DNA of 64,000 nucleotides from Platerodrilus igneus (Eukaryota; Arthropoda; Insecta; Coleoptera; Lycidae). The notes beneath the pieces were generated by a model. The model had not been told where the DNA came from and searched no databases. It saw nothing but the letters and a program-made list of their open reading frames with translations. A program made the translations under genes and the position numbers. Below, in pieces: positions 1-12,636 of this stretch; the stretch's first letter is position 1, and every line of letters starts with the position of its first letter. The DNA lies in the NCBI GenBank assembly GCA_036346225.1, contig JARFIW010000999.1:7237001-7301000 (forward strand). Direction: 5' to 3'.

Positions 1-781
1 CCATAAAACGGCTATCCAGAGTACATCATTTTCCACGTTTCTTTAACTTATGTTAAAGACAAATTATTTAACAGTAATTGAAAATTTATTATGATATTTG
101 AACTTGTAAGCTCGCAAGCTTATCATTGCCTAATGTTCAGAATAAACATTATTACATTTACGTTAGTGAGAATAGAATTGATAATTACAAAGACCAAATT
201 TTGCCAACCATTTATGTTAATCAACCAAACTTACGAAGTAAATTAGGTTAATATAATTTCTACGTCGTCGCCACCGTCGTCCGTTGCCATATTCTCATAA
301 TGATCCAATAAATGATTGTTTAGTTTTTTACGCTGATTACAAATATGTTATACACTTTTCGATATCTCATTTAGTTTTCGAGATAATCGGATTTATTTGA
401 GAAATGTTAACAGTACAAACTAATACAAACTTTAATAAATATTCAAATGATTCGTAAACAATAATATAGTACAAGTTGAGTTATATTGAATGGGAAAATA
501 TAGGCACTAAGAGTTTAACTGAGTCATTTAATTTAAAATATATAATTTCCTTTTATAAAATTTCCGCAAGTTTGGTTGTAAGGCGTACATGCATCTTGGA
601 TTTTTTTAATAAGTTAATTGAAATTAATATTAGAAAATTTTAAAGAAATTATTATTGGAAATTCTATAAGACCATAACTAGAAAATCCACAGAGCACATT
701 TTATAAATTCAATGAAATCAAAATTAACAAATTAAGGAATTTATTACCAGAAATTCATAGGGCGCTGTAATAAAATTATTT
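1..781. other. AT-rich non-coding stretch
   Basis: No convincing coding region, repeat or RNA is visible. It lies upstream of the first recognised host exon, so it is probably intron or 5' flank of that gene. Confidence 0.4.
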
Positions 782-798
782 AGTCTGACTTAACAATA

Positions 799-991
799 CC
801 CAAGCTCCCAGGTTCGAATCCCAACACGGTCCGTTTGAAAAATGTTAGGCGAGTATTTTTCACAAAAATACACCCTCGTTCGGATGAGAGGTAAAATGGA
901 GGTCCCGTGTGCGAGAGTTGTCCAGGTAAAAAAAAACTCGCTTCCTGGTCAATGTAGTACCTTCGGGTGGAGCATTGGAAAATCACATGTA
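799..991 (+). mobile_element. 5'-truncated tRNA-derived SINE (copy 1)
   Basis: This copy carries the box B motif GGTTCGAATCC and then the SINE body found in four other places in the window. It lacks box A and about 100 bases of the middle body. It is flanked by a 17-bp target duplication at 782-798 and 992-1008 with one mismatch. Truncation together with a target duplication indicates retroposition with incomplete reverse transcription. Confidence 0.85.
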
Positions 992-1008
992 AGTCTGATT
1001 TAACAATA

Positions 1009-2676
1009 ATTTAATCTACTTACCATTATTAAGATACATAGAAAATCAAGTGCATCTTGCACTTGGTCAAGCTGCAACGCCTATTGCTACGTGCAGGTTG
1101 CTGAGAACCTTATTCAACTTCCTGGTGCTTGTGACTCCACAAGTAGTCGTGCGAGACTGACTCATCCGTTTGATGTGCAGAACTCGCATCAAAATCGCCT
1201 GACATTAGAGATGCAATTCAAACGACCAACGTTTACTAAATAGTAACTAAACCAATTCTATAAAGTAATATTCGGTTTGTGATTGGGGTACACTGCCCTT
1301 ATCTAAATATATTTCTAATTGTTTTAGCATGCGTGTCTTAAAATATTAATTGTGATATTTAATGAATATGCAGTGTACGCTGTTCATACAATACTCTTCC
1401 ACTTGTGAAATGGGTCACTTTCACGCTAGTATGTCCTATTTTCCGACCACACTAAAAATCAATTACAACATAGTTATTTTATGCTTATTTGCAATAAATG
1501 TGTACGCAATATGCAAGACAGATCAGACACCTATAAAATTTATTTGACGCTTTGATGTTGAAAATTCGAACACCTACTTTGCTCTTTATAAATTCCACAA
1601 TCTGTTGCTTTTAGCGTATGCATTTTCAATTTTATTGTAAGAAATCAATTTCAATTACAAACTAATATTTTTTATTACATATTTAGGTAAAGAAACTGTC
1701 AGTATTGATTTAACTATGGGTAGTTCTTAAACTGTTATTAGCCAAAACGAAAGAATGAATGCAAATAAACGTATCTTGCTAGGTAACTGCATCAACTCAG
1801 TCATATCACTCAGGTTAAGATTTCAACACAGATTATGTATTTCTTAGATGATTATACTTACAAATATAGTGTAATCGTTGTTTTAAAGTGTCCCGAAAAA
1901 TTATTAATGCAAAATTTAATTTTGTTTATAGACAATGCAGTGTATTTTATAAATAATTTGAAGGTTTGTAGTTCAAAAAAATCTTAACATATTAATTGTT
2001 AATTGAACATCATCACAATTTGTCTCTGCCTGTCTTTATAACTCACTGTATTCATTCACCTTAAGATATGTAATAAATCAAGTGCAAGTATAAACATAAA
2101 TCTGTTGAATTATGATACACTTTAAAAAGGTTAATACAGCTGGTACTTGTAAAAGTCTTGTCGATTAAAACACATAGATTTTCCTGTTTGAAAGATTAAT
2201 AATTCTACTTCAATTTGATGCAAGTTCCATGAATAAACTTCACTCATAACATTTTGTAAGATATTAATTTCTCAGAACTCATTCAAACTCCTAATTTGTG
2301 TGATTTTATTATCATGCAAAGGTATTTTGATTTCAAAAATATCTTTGTCTTGGGATTTATGAATACAACTATTAAGTCGTAAATTCAGTTGGTTATTTAA
2401 GAAGTGTCATTTATTTCCGATATAAAACAATAGTTTGGTAGGAAGAAAATAATGATTACGATAGAAATGTTGAGTTTTAATTTTGTAAAATAGAGCTCTT
2501 TGTAAAAAAACTACTTGAACTTTTATTGAGTGCCTCTTAATTCAACAGTTTGTAGAGAGCGAAAAGATGTAATAAAACCCAAATACTATATTTTAAAATG
2601 TTCATCCATTTAACAAACATTGTAAAATATGTCTGAATACCTTGTAAATTGATCTCATTAATATTATATAATATAG
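1009..2676. other. Non-coding, presumed intron
   Basis: AT-rich sequence up to the acceptor ATATAG just before 2677. I see no coding or repeat signal here. Confidence 0.4.
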
Positions 2677-2823
2677 GCAATCGGCGGCTCTAATCGAGGT
2701 ACTTCAAAAGAAGACGATTATTATTTATCGGCAACTGAAGTATTTTCTGAAACTAGTACTCTTGTTGATCCAGATGAATACCCAAGAGTTGCAGCTGGAT
2801 TTTCACAAAACGAATCTGCATAC
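2677..2823 (+). CDS. Host gene exon A (internal)
   Basis: This 147-nt block is open in one frame (49 codons). It is bounded by an AG acceptor at 2675-2676 and a GTAAGT donor from 2824. The peptide is acidic and serine-rich, with a run of aspartate and tyrosine near residue 15 and a sequence like LVDPDEYPRVAAGF in its second half. Exact phase and consensus splice sites distinguish it from transposon coding. It joins in phase 0 to the exon at 19754, which starts TDEDNWEQ. No family was recognised; the RG-rich end of the gene suggests an RNA-associated protein, which is inference only. Upstream exons lie outside the window or were not recognised. Confidence 0.7.
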
Positions 2824-4020
2824 GTAAGTTGTGTTGTATGGTTTTATTTTATTTATTAAAGTATTTTCACCATTCTAATGAATTGCAATATATCAATACA
2901 TTGAAATAAAATCAAATCAATGATTAAAACGTTTACTTCAGTTACCTTTGGTATAATAAAACAATTTATTAAACCACAAGCAATAAAAAATTGATTAATT
3001 TTGTGATCGTTTTAAATCTTTTAATTTTTTGATGCCAGGTTTTCCAGTATTCAGATAGTTCTATTTAGTTGTACAATTGCCACATACTTCATAACATAAA
3101 TTAAATGGTGCTACCGTTTACCTCGATACTCTTAATTAATTAATTAGGTTCAATCATGTACATTTCTATCTACAAATTATAATGTTAATAACACCTGCAG
3201 TTCAATGCCTCTGGCGACGAACTCCTCTCAGGATCTTGGTGGTTTGGTTTTCTCAAATCTTGTACATTGCTGCCTCTGATACACTGTGTCCGAGATAAGG
3301 AGGGCCACTATGGGGATCTTGAAAATGGTATGAGATACAGATTTGGTTAAATGGGAGAAAAGTTGTGTAACCAAAGACCTAAAAAAATGGCGTTTAGAAA
3401 TTCCCAAAACAGTTTTTGGTTTTTGAGATATTTTGAAAAAATTGGATTTGCTTATTTTACATATTATTTTGTTCTGGCGTTAATATGGCACCTAGACCAA
3501 AACCGAAGGCATTTTTCCACAGCAACTTTTAATGTCGCTTAACATGACATTGTCAGTTTTTTCACCTGACGTTTCGTCTTTGCGGAACCATCTTCAACTT
3601 TTTTTTAAATACCGTTCTGGTATCTGGTATCAGATTCTGAAAGCCCTTTTTATGCCGAATTCAACGATGTATTACACTTTATGGTTTAATTGCATTTTCA
3701 TTTTTTTTTCGGCCTTAATCAAGAAAATTCCTATTACGGACCTGTAGTGCATAGTTTTTAATTTTAAAGAATAAACAATTAGCTATACCAATTAATAGTT
3801 TAGTCATTTAGGTGTTTAGTAATAGTCTACTGGCTGAGTTTATGCACTATTTGATAGAATAAACAACGAACAAATAAAATTAAATTAACAGAAGATCAAA
3901 AAATTAAAAGCTTGCTTTGGAAAACAAATGAATGTGATAGTGGCGTATTTGGATTGACAGTAACGTTAGTTTTTGGTGCTTAATTTATTGTGAAGTAATT
4001 AGTAATTTCTTCCATTAATT
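2824..4020. other. Intron and 5' region of mariner-like element
   Basis: No real gene is visible; short open frames at 3351-3747 look incidental. A motif on the - strand at about 3564-3600 (GACGAAACGTC preceded by a GAAGATGG block) resembles the hammerhead-like motif at 22 kb. The 5' end of the mariner lies somewhere here, but I could not find its terminal inverted repeat by eye. Confidence 0.4.
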
Positions 4021-5076
4021 ATGTTATCTAACGAAGAAAAGTTTGATATGGTGGCATGCTTCATTTTGTCCAACCGAAATTGTTTTGTTGCAGAGCGTAT
4101 GTATTTGCAGATTTATCCTGAAAGGAGACAGCCAAATAAAAAGACTTTTAGCAAATTAGTGGCAAACCTTAAAGCATATGGTAGTTTTAAAAAACCTGTA
4201 GTTTCTCGGAAAAAGATCAGCAATGAAGAAATGGTACATGATGTTTTGTTAGCCGTCACAGAGGATCCTGGAACATCAGTCCGTCGGATTGAACAAAACG
4301 TTGGTATACCAAAATTAACGGCACATTATATTTTACAAAAACAAAATTTTACGTCCCTATAAGTACAGAATTTGCCAAGGACTTAGACCAGGTGATTTAG
4401 AACGTCGTCGCTTATTCTGTGAATGGTACACAAGAAAATGCCAAGAAGATATGAATTTTCCATATCAAATAATATGGTCTGATGAAAGCATGATTACGAA
4501 TAACGGTATTTTCAACAGACGAAATGTTCATTATTGGTCTGAAACCAATCCACGTTTAAACAAAACATCAAGGCATCAACACCGTTTCGGTTTTAATATG
4601 TGGGCTGGGATATTCGGCACAACGATTGTAGGACCGTTTATTTACCACCTAACTTAACATCAGAGCGTTACCTACATTTGCTGCAAAACGATTTAGAGGA
4701 TGCTCTTGATAACATGCCTCTGGTGACAGTTTGCAACTGTTGGATACAGCAGGATGGTGCACCTGCACATAGTTCCAGAGCCATTCCGGAATACCTTTCA
4801 ATGAGATTTCTAGAGAAGGTGATTAGCACGCATTTGGAAACACCCTGGTCAGCACGTTCACCCAATGTAACCCCGCTTGATTTCTTTGTATGGGGGTTAG
4901 TTAAGAATCATGTTTATCAGCAAAATTTTGCTACAGAAGAAGACCTAAGGGGGTTAGTTCTGGAAGCATTTACTGGTATTACTCTACAAATGTTTACTAG
5001 AGTTTTAGAATCGACAGTTAGAAGGTGCTATTTATGTTTGGAAAATAATGGAAGTTTGTTCGAACATATGCTCTAA
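4021..5076 (+). pseudogene. Mariner-type transposase, DD41D (rosa-like), frameshifted
   Basis: This is a cut-and-paste transposase of the IS630-Tc1-mariner group. The ATG at 4021 opens an N-terminal helix-turn-helix region to about 4362. The frame then shifts near 4338 in an A-rich run, and returns near 4640, so three segments (4021-4362, about 4340-4657, about 4640-5076) make one protein of roughly 350 residues. The catalytic motifs are visible: WSDES near 4475, QQDGAPAH near 4750 and SPNVTPLDFF near 4865. There are 41 residues between the second and third catalytic aspartates, which fits the DD41D (rosa-like) group. Two frameshifts make it inactive as read. Terminal inverted repeats were not located. 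Confidence 0.85.
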
Positions 5077-8000
5077 ATTTAGTTGTTTTTTTACAAAATT
5101 CCATAAATTGATTTCGCACAATTTCATGTGTTTTTCTTGTATTGTTAGGGGCACTGTTTCCAATACTTTTATCGATTATTTCTAACTCTGTTATACCAAA
5201 ACGTTCCATTTTTCGAATGCACTATGTCGAATACAGAATAATACTGACTTAAATTCATTGGTATTTGATGTTTTACGACCTCTATGTATATTTTTCAATT
5301 AAAAAAGTATTTTCGTTATGCCTAGTTTGAAAGTAGTTCATTACAACACTTTTATTTGAAATGTAAGTGACATTTTACATGTAATGCTTATTGTCAGCAT
5401 GGCAACGGGATGTAATATTTTATTACAGCCCGGGGGGTTTGTAATGAAAGCAAATCTAACCAAAAACTTTTAAAATTTGACACTATTAATTAGTGTTTAA
5501 CAGATGTAATTGTTATTGCAATGGAAGTATGCTAACTTGATATTTGCTATTTTTTACTATGACATATAGAAAAATGGAACATTACAAAAATTTCATTTGA
5601 ATTTTTCCGTCTTAATAATTTGATGGTATGACGAAGAATCTCATATGTATTTCGAATCGCACAGTGCAGTTTTGGTCTTGAATACTTGCAAATCTCTCTT
5701 CAGGTCTTGGTTTGCAAACTGTATTATCGACCATACGGCTACAGTTACAAACCTTGGTACATAAATATTCATTTGACATATCTAGGAGTTATACTAAATA
5801 TTATATATATGTCAACTTGAAAGAATAGTTCACAAGAAATCATTGCAGAAGTAAATAGTTTTAGAGTTTTTAGAAATTTAAATATTTGTGAAAAAGACCA
5901 TGTTTGCCAAATGTAATTTGTATTAATTTTTATTCGTTATGAGACATTATTTCAATATGTTTAACTTCAAAATGTAGGTGCAGTTTAATTGCGATTTGTA
6001 GCAGTATAAAATTCTGCTAGTATCACTATAGGTAGGCAACCCTAATTACGTGTGTATACATCTATGGTAGTATAAATTTCTATTGCAAATAAAACCAGAT
6101 AGAACAGAGTAGGGATTCGAGATCTAACGGCTTGACTCGGGGTCGCTTGGGTTTCCTCCTGCTTGTTGAGTTGATCTTGCAAGCAAGAAGATGTTTGGAG
6201 AAAATTATTTGATATTGAGAATTCTCGCAAAGAAGCGAGTCCGATTTAAACAGTTTTGTTTAACGAAACTTACAGCAGGATAGTGGTATGTAAGATTTCT
6301 TTTGAATAAAATTTGTTAATGAAGTATTACAAATTTTAGCTGTCAAGTTACGGCGGAATCAAACTATTATAGTTAATTTAAATTAGATTACTACGGCAAC
6401 TTCTTGAACGAAGGTGGTTCCAGTAATCTAATGACGTTGCTTAAAAATTGGACTTGATTAAAACGGAATTTACTAGGAGGCTGTACCATGAGAATTTAAT
6501 GCAAATAACCGGTGACGAATCCACACGTGCAAGTTGGAGCGCAAAGGTGGCTGATATTGTACAATTTCATGTTCATCACAAAGGTCAAGCCAAGTCAAGG
6601 TCGCAGCTGGAGGCTAGGTTTGGGCTTTGGCAGACAGATGGTTGTTGTTGTACTACAAATCCTGTAACTAGGTAATTATTGCTTCTAATCGGATCGAGGT
6701 TTGAAACAAAATTTAATTACTCCAAGTGTAAACATTTCGGCGGTTTAAATTCATTGCTATTTTAAAATTGTTAGTAAGTTATTAATACCTGCTCGATAAT
6801 TTAATTACGGTATCAGTCCGCTATTACTACACATTAAATTTGAACTAGAATGACGTTACCTAATTTTCATTTCACTTTGAACATATAGCAAATTTGCATA
6901 AAGGCTTGGTACACATATTATACATTAACATACAGTGTAACACTGATGAGGGTGTGAGCTCAGACCATTATCGGCGCTTTAAATTTGATTGTAAAGATTT
7001 AATATGAATTAATTTTCCATTAATTGTACATAATAATTATTGACATATGAAAGTTTATGTCAGGTTGTATATAGTTGTGCAGTCTGAAGTTTTACTTAAT
7101 GAATCAAGGCAAATCATTGTTTTTTTACATACCGTTTTATTGTACATATATTACTCCAACATTAGAAATATTTTTTTGCCCTTCAATTATTTTATTTATT
7201 GAACTGGTGTGATGTGACTTAGTGCATTAAATGGTACACTACTGTGTTAAGCTATACAGGTCAGCCCACCCCTGAGGAAGCCATAGATGTCTCATGCTCT
7301 TAAGTTATTATAGCTTAGGCTATGAGTTTTTAGTAAGCAAAATTTAGTGTTTTGTTTAGATTCTGCCATACTTGGGGAGACGGAGTTTGCAGCCAGTGCA
7401 GCAGTCCCGAGGTTACTGGTATAATTTTACTCCCTTACAGATAGGTGTAACAAGGAGTAGACAGATTAAAGTACTTGAAACAATTTAATCACTTATATAT
7501 AGAACACACGTTGTTTAATTCGAAAGTCTCTCATTGGTAGTATTTTGTATGAGTGAAATATTCAAAATAAAATGCTTTTGCCAAATAAGATTCCGTTACT
7601 GGGGTAACTGGATGTCCTTACATCTGTGTCTATATACCTAATTTTAAATAAAAATCAACCTAAACTTAAGATCTACTCATATAAAATACTTTCTATATAA
7701 ATACACAAATACTTTTCTAACGACAATTTCTTAACTTTAAATCTGGCCAGGTTCTACTAAAACGAATCCTAAACAACAAACAAAATTATGCTGTAAAAAA
7801 AGTCTAAAGAAAACATTAACTTACATCCAACAATAATAATTTATTTCAAACTTTTTCGGGTTTCTCATATGAATCGAACATTATAAATCCCAATTTTGTT
7901 GGCAATGCACTTAATAACACAGAAAACAACTTTTCGATCTACTCTTTCATTGTCCATTCCAAAAATAATTTGAAAATCAATATGTAGATATTTCTTAATA

Positions 8001-9171
8001 TTTTAAAATGATAACATTATTGAATAAACACCGTTTTTGGAAATCAACGTGAACGTTAATGTACATATTGAAAATCTATACTTTGCTAATTGATATAATT
8101 AAACAATATTTTACTCACCTGAATAAAATAGGCTTCAAAGATAAAGGTTCTCCATTGCATACAACTCAGTCACCACCAAAATTGATGTTGATTGATTGAA
8201 TATGTTTTTAATGCTTGTTTTCTTTACAGCATTGTTCCATTTTAATATGTTACAGCATCCAAAGTATGTGTTATTAATCAATAAAAAAAGCATCTATCAT
8301 ATTTGTATTGGCGGAGTGAAAATAACATCCCAACACACCAATTACAACAACATAAAAAATAATACATTCAAATCAAAAAAATGAACAAATCCTAAACAAT
8401 TATGCTTTAAATTTAACCAACGCTCGTTCCGTTGGTAAATCGTTAACGATAAATTAACCACTTTCATGTACGATTAATTTTTTATTCTATAAACAACAAT
8501 CCATTTAAATTCGAAATTCACATATACATAAAATAAAACAGTATAAATATAAAAGCTCATTTTACTCACAGTTTTCAGAACTTCCAGGTGGTCCAGAAAC
8601 TTTCAGTGTTTAAATATTTCCACTTTTGGCCTTCAAACAACAGCTACCATTAACCCAATACAACTTAAAATTCAAAATTAATGGCGGGGCGAACTATTCA
8701 AATCCCAACCTTTCTAAACGATCACAACTACAATAATTCTAAGAGTAAGTTCACATACTTTATCGTGTGTTTTTGTTGTCTCTGTATTTTTTATTGCAAC
8801 TGTATACCATTCAACTTTATACTATTAATTTTATTTTTCAAAACTCTACTTCCAGCTTATCGACCTTTGACTGCACAGGTCACCACTGTATTACATTTTT
8901 ATATCATTACATCATGGGATGTTTTCTTATTACCGATTTGTGAACAATCGATTTCATTTCTTTTGTGTCAGGTTCAATGAATATAATTCCTTCCACTGTA
9001 AATTGTATTAATTACGGTTAAAGTCTGATTAATACAATGTATCGAGTTTAATCTATGCTTACTATACACGTGTCACACAACAGTATTTTCATTGTATTTA
9101 TCTATGGGAACTGTATATGCAGTGTTTGTCACATCCCGATGCATGGTTTGCGATTTTATAATATATCGTCT
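5077..9171. other. Long intronic stretch without recognised genes
   Basis: AT-rich sequence. A 75-codon open frame at 6448-6675 has less biased composition than its surroundings but matches no family I know. Near 8.1 and 8.57 kb the - strand carries two GTGAGT donor-like sites at the ends of slightly GC-richer blocks. These could be LTR fragments of the type seen elsewhere or chance; I could not resolve them. Confidence 0.4.
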
Positions 9172-9600
9172 TTAATTATTTATTTATTTGTACTTTCATA
9201 CATTTATGGGAAACCCCATTTACACTAAACAGAAAATGTGTATACATACAAGCTTAATCTATAACTTATTTTTAATATTAGTTAATACAGACATTCTAAA
9301 GGATTGATGACTGCTATTAAACCAATTTAATTGTTTAAACTTGTTTGCAATAATTGCAGTTCGATTTAGATAGAAATGACTACCATAATTAGTTCGATGG
9401 CATTCACAATAGAAAAGGTCGAAGTTACGTGTTAATTTAGAAGGAACTGTTAATTTAATTGATTCAAGTATTTCAGGGTAGTTAACAGAACCATTAATAG
9501 TTTTATGTAGAAAAAGTAGGTCATTTAATGTACGCCTATCGTGAAGCGAAATAAGTAGTAGTATGTGCAAAATATCCTGAACATTGTATTGTTGTTTTTG
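9172..9600 (-). mobile_element. 3' end of a CR1/Jockey-group LINE
   Basis: Read on the - strand, 9570-9259 encodes about 100 residues matching the C-terminal tail of a non-LTR reverse transcriptase protein, with the signature pattern LLFLHKTINGS and a later HRTNYGSHFY-like block. The same tail layout occurs in the LINE at 59.6 kb. The 3' end carries an AAATAAATAAAT-type tail (top strand 9175-9195), also as in the 59.4-kb element. Only the last fragment of ORF2 and the 3' UTR remain, typical of 5' truncation. The left boundary is approximate. Confidence 0.7.
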
Positions 9601-9703
9601 TAATCCATTTTATATGCTATAAACTTAATAAACTTCATCATTATGATATAATGTATTTAAAAGAACTAATTTGTGCTTATTTAACATAGTTATTTTTATA
9701 GAA

Positions 9704-10174
9704 ACAAAATTTTAAATGTCCTGAATAATTATTTACATCTTTTATATAAGCACGCCCATATATTTTGTTCTTTTATAATTATATTTTCTTTCTTTTTCAT
9801 CTAATTTATTGTTAGCGTGACGCAACACCATTACACGCTTTCTATGTTTGGTATATATTAAGCTATTTTCTTGTGTGGTCTGTTAATGTTACGTGAATTA
9901 ACTCGTAACATGCCTTTTCAATTATTGGATAACCAGTTTCCAACTTTTATATTCATTAAATTTACTGTTTGTCTAAAAATTAAAAGACATTCCATTTGTT
10001 TCCTGAATTCGGCACTGTTTAGTTTATAAGTTAATAGCTACATTGTAAGAATAATAGTATATTATTTTATATGGAGAAGTGGAACGTTTCATGACGCGTA
10101 TTGTTTGCCCACTGAGCACTAGTAAGGTGGGTAATAGAGACAAGCCATGAAAAGTTACTTCTCCACATAAAATA
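9704..10174. repeat. 471-bp interspersed repeat, copy 1, with terminal hairpin
   Basis: Nearly identical to 17456-17928. It has no coding capacity. The last 112 bases (10063-10174) form an inverted repeat with arms of about 30 bases (TATTTTATATGGAGAAGT against ACTTCTCCACATAAAATA). Similarity between copies stops sharply at both ends, which marks a discrete mobile unit. No flanking duplication was obvious. The class is unknown: a non-autonomous DNA element or a structured SINE-like unit are both possible. Confidence 0.75.
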
Positions 10175-11892
10175 AGAGAGCTTGTTTATATTCACCTCGG
10201 TATATATAGCGGTTAGCCTGTCTGTCGGTCTGTTCCCCAAAATGGCCAGTTTCGAGAATTTCGCATGCTAAGTTCCCATTCCGTAGCTCGCGCGTCGGTT
10301 TTTACGAATTTTGCACTCGCCAGTTGAAAATCTCAGAAATTCTCACACGGCACGCAAACATGTCCGAGAACAACTAATTAATTTTGTACAGAAATTGTTG
10401 TTTCTACCTCTGATATTTGCATCTTATTTTCAACCAATCGTGACCCTCGTGACGTTGCTCAAATCCCGCCTTTTACTATATGTGTCTTTGCTTGACGCAT
10501 TTTCTCTTTCTTTTTCTAACCTGTTCGTATTGGTGCAAATTGATATTCTTTATTATCGATTATTTTCAGTCAATGTGGACTATCTGGGTTAAATAACCCC
10601 GTATCGCACCTTCTCGTGAATATTAAGCCACGGTTTCTCCAAGATTCTTTGAAACCATTTGTTATCTACAAAATTTTCGCCGTACATGACATTTAAACTA
10701 CGCAGGTGTTCAAACATAATATTAATTCTCAGAGCTTTATTTTCTGGTATTCTAATCTTGGATTTTCACAGACTTTTATGCTTATTATTAATAATGGTTT
10801 AATTAACTCCAACTAAAATTGACTTCTATCCTTTCATTTTTAGCGAATACAAATTAAATATTAATTATTATGTGTACACTTTGTTTAATACCGGTTACTT
10901 AAAATAGGGTTAATTAATATAAATTTTGCACGTAATTTCCATTTGTTTCTTTATTAGGAATAATTAAATTACACGTAGAGCTTTTTAATACTGTTTCTTT
11001 TGATATAAAGCGTCTTGTACATGATTTAAATCTCTTATTTTTACTGAAACTAATAAATTTTTATGCTTCACGGTTTTAATAACGCGTATTATCTAATAAT
11101 ATTCATTATACACGGTGATGAAAATTATTTGATGTGATTATTTAATTTTCTACTCTGGTCTAAATATGAGTATTTTATATATGTAATTGTGAATTATACT
11201 AAATGATTTCGGTTATTGAAAACACTTCAAATTATAAAAAAAAGTAGATAATGTGTTATTTACCAAATGCAACAAGGTCCCGTTAAACTAGCATTTTCAA
11301 AAGATATTCTAAAGCTCAAATCGTTACGTTATGCTTCTAAACACAAAGTTTCTTATAAATGTAATTAAAATATTAATTAAACAGGTAAATGACTAAAGCA
11401 TTTTTTAAAAGTGTAAACACACAAGATAATTTAGGTACAGTTTTTTTTTAAAAACAGCAAGGGTTATGTTTTAATCTGATATAAAGAAGATAATTTTCGT
11501 AATAAAGGCATGCATTATTTATTTATATGTATACTTACGAGTAAAAAGTAGGGTTAAGTAATTGATGTTTCCTAAAAGCTCACACCTGCATCTAAAAACA
11601 AACTAATCACTCACAATAATGTAATTAAGGTTAACAAAAGCACACCATAATTAAATTTTGAAAACATTAAATCAGCTAACCATTTTAAATACACGAACTG
11701 TATATTTCAATGTCAAAATGGCCGCCTACATTCAGATTGCCATAGCAACTGATTTTGACATCTAAAGGAATGTGGAGTGTTTCAAGGTTTCAAGGTTAAC
11801 AAGTATTAGATAATTGATTTTTTAGTGAAAAAGCTATAAATTACCTTAGGAAATACATTGTATAGTCATAAAACCAAAGGAAAAACCTCACA
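10175..11892. other. Intronic stretch; possible TATA-like segment near 10.2 kb
   Basis: At 10199-10260 a TATATATAG motif is followed by a GC-richer block (GTCTGTCGGTCTG), which looks promoter- or 5'UTR-like, but no supported gene follows. The rest is AT-rich with no recognisable feature. Confidence 0.3.
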
Positions 11893-12636
11893 CGTTAATA
11901 AGGGCGCCAATTCTTACCGTTTAAAAACTATTCTTACAGTTAAAAAGTTCATAAATACATCGCGCAAGCGCGGAATAAGCGACGTCACGGGCGGTTGGTA
12001 ACGCTAACCTTTGTACAGATTTTGCGCGCCCATCTGACAATGACATCACCAATGCACAAATTATATTACGCAATAATCGGGAAAATATATAAATTTAAGA
12101 CAATAGATTATACAGCAATTACTCACATGAATATGTCCCTGGTTTAAAGTTGGCTTCTGTTCAAGTCCATCAGGGCTACGAAGGGCCCTTTTAGGTAGTT
12201 AAAGATGGTACGCCCAACGCTCTTCCAAAGCGCTCGGACCAGCTCCGCAGTCATGGGCTCGTTCATCCAGGGTCGTGCAGTACGGTTCGCCAACGGCTGC
12301 AAATTATCTCTACCTATGCAGGGAAAGACGGGAACATGGTAAAGGGCGACAAACAAAGACAATCAGGCAAGGATATCTACATAAATAAAGATAAGGCACG
12401 ATACGATACCTAAAAACGTCCACTCCACTCGAAGGTTCAGGCAAAAAAGTCACATTAAAGCGTCTAACGGAAACTTCTCCCCACGTTTGTCTTTCACGCG
12501 TCGGCGCGAAGTTATTCGTCCAACCCACTTTTGACGTGACGGAAATACGCGCACCGCGTCTTGAATTTATGGCGCGAAACTTCCGCACATCAAAATTAAA
12601 CTAAAACATGTTTAAGAGTCAATTTGGCACGTAACA
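11893..12636 (-). mobile_element. LTR (probably solo) of the TGTTACGTGCC group
   Basis: On the - strand the unit starts TGTTACGTGCC at 12636 and is closely similar over about 740 bases to 55562-56359. Like the other members it contains an internal GTGAGTA splice-donor-like site. The right end is sharp. The left end is placed at a CGTTA corresponding to TGTTA in the 55.5-kb copy. No gag or pol lies alongside, so this is most likely a solo LTR. No clear target duplication was found. Confidence 0.65.

Noticed and set aside
3351..3747. Two short + strand frames as genes upstream of the mariner
   Set aside because: No family resemblance, AT-driven composition, and overlap with a structured repeat-like motif.
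10199..10592. A TATA-driven gene with a 93-codon frame
   Set aside because: The TATA-like motif is followed by a frame without family resemblance or splice support; kept only as a note.
11900..11912. TTGGCGCC next to the 11.9-kb LTR as a primer-binding site
   Set aside because: Alignment with the 55.5-kb copy places this inside the LTR, and no gag or pol follows.
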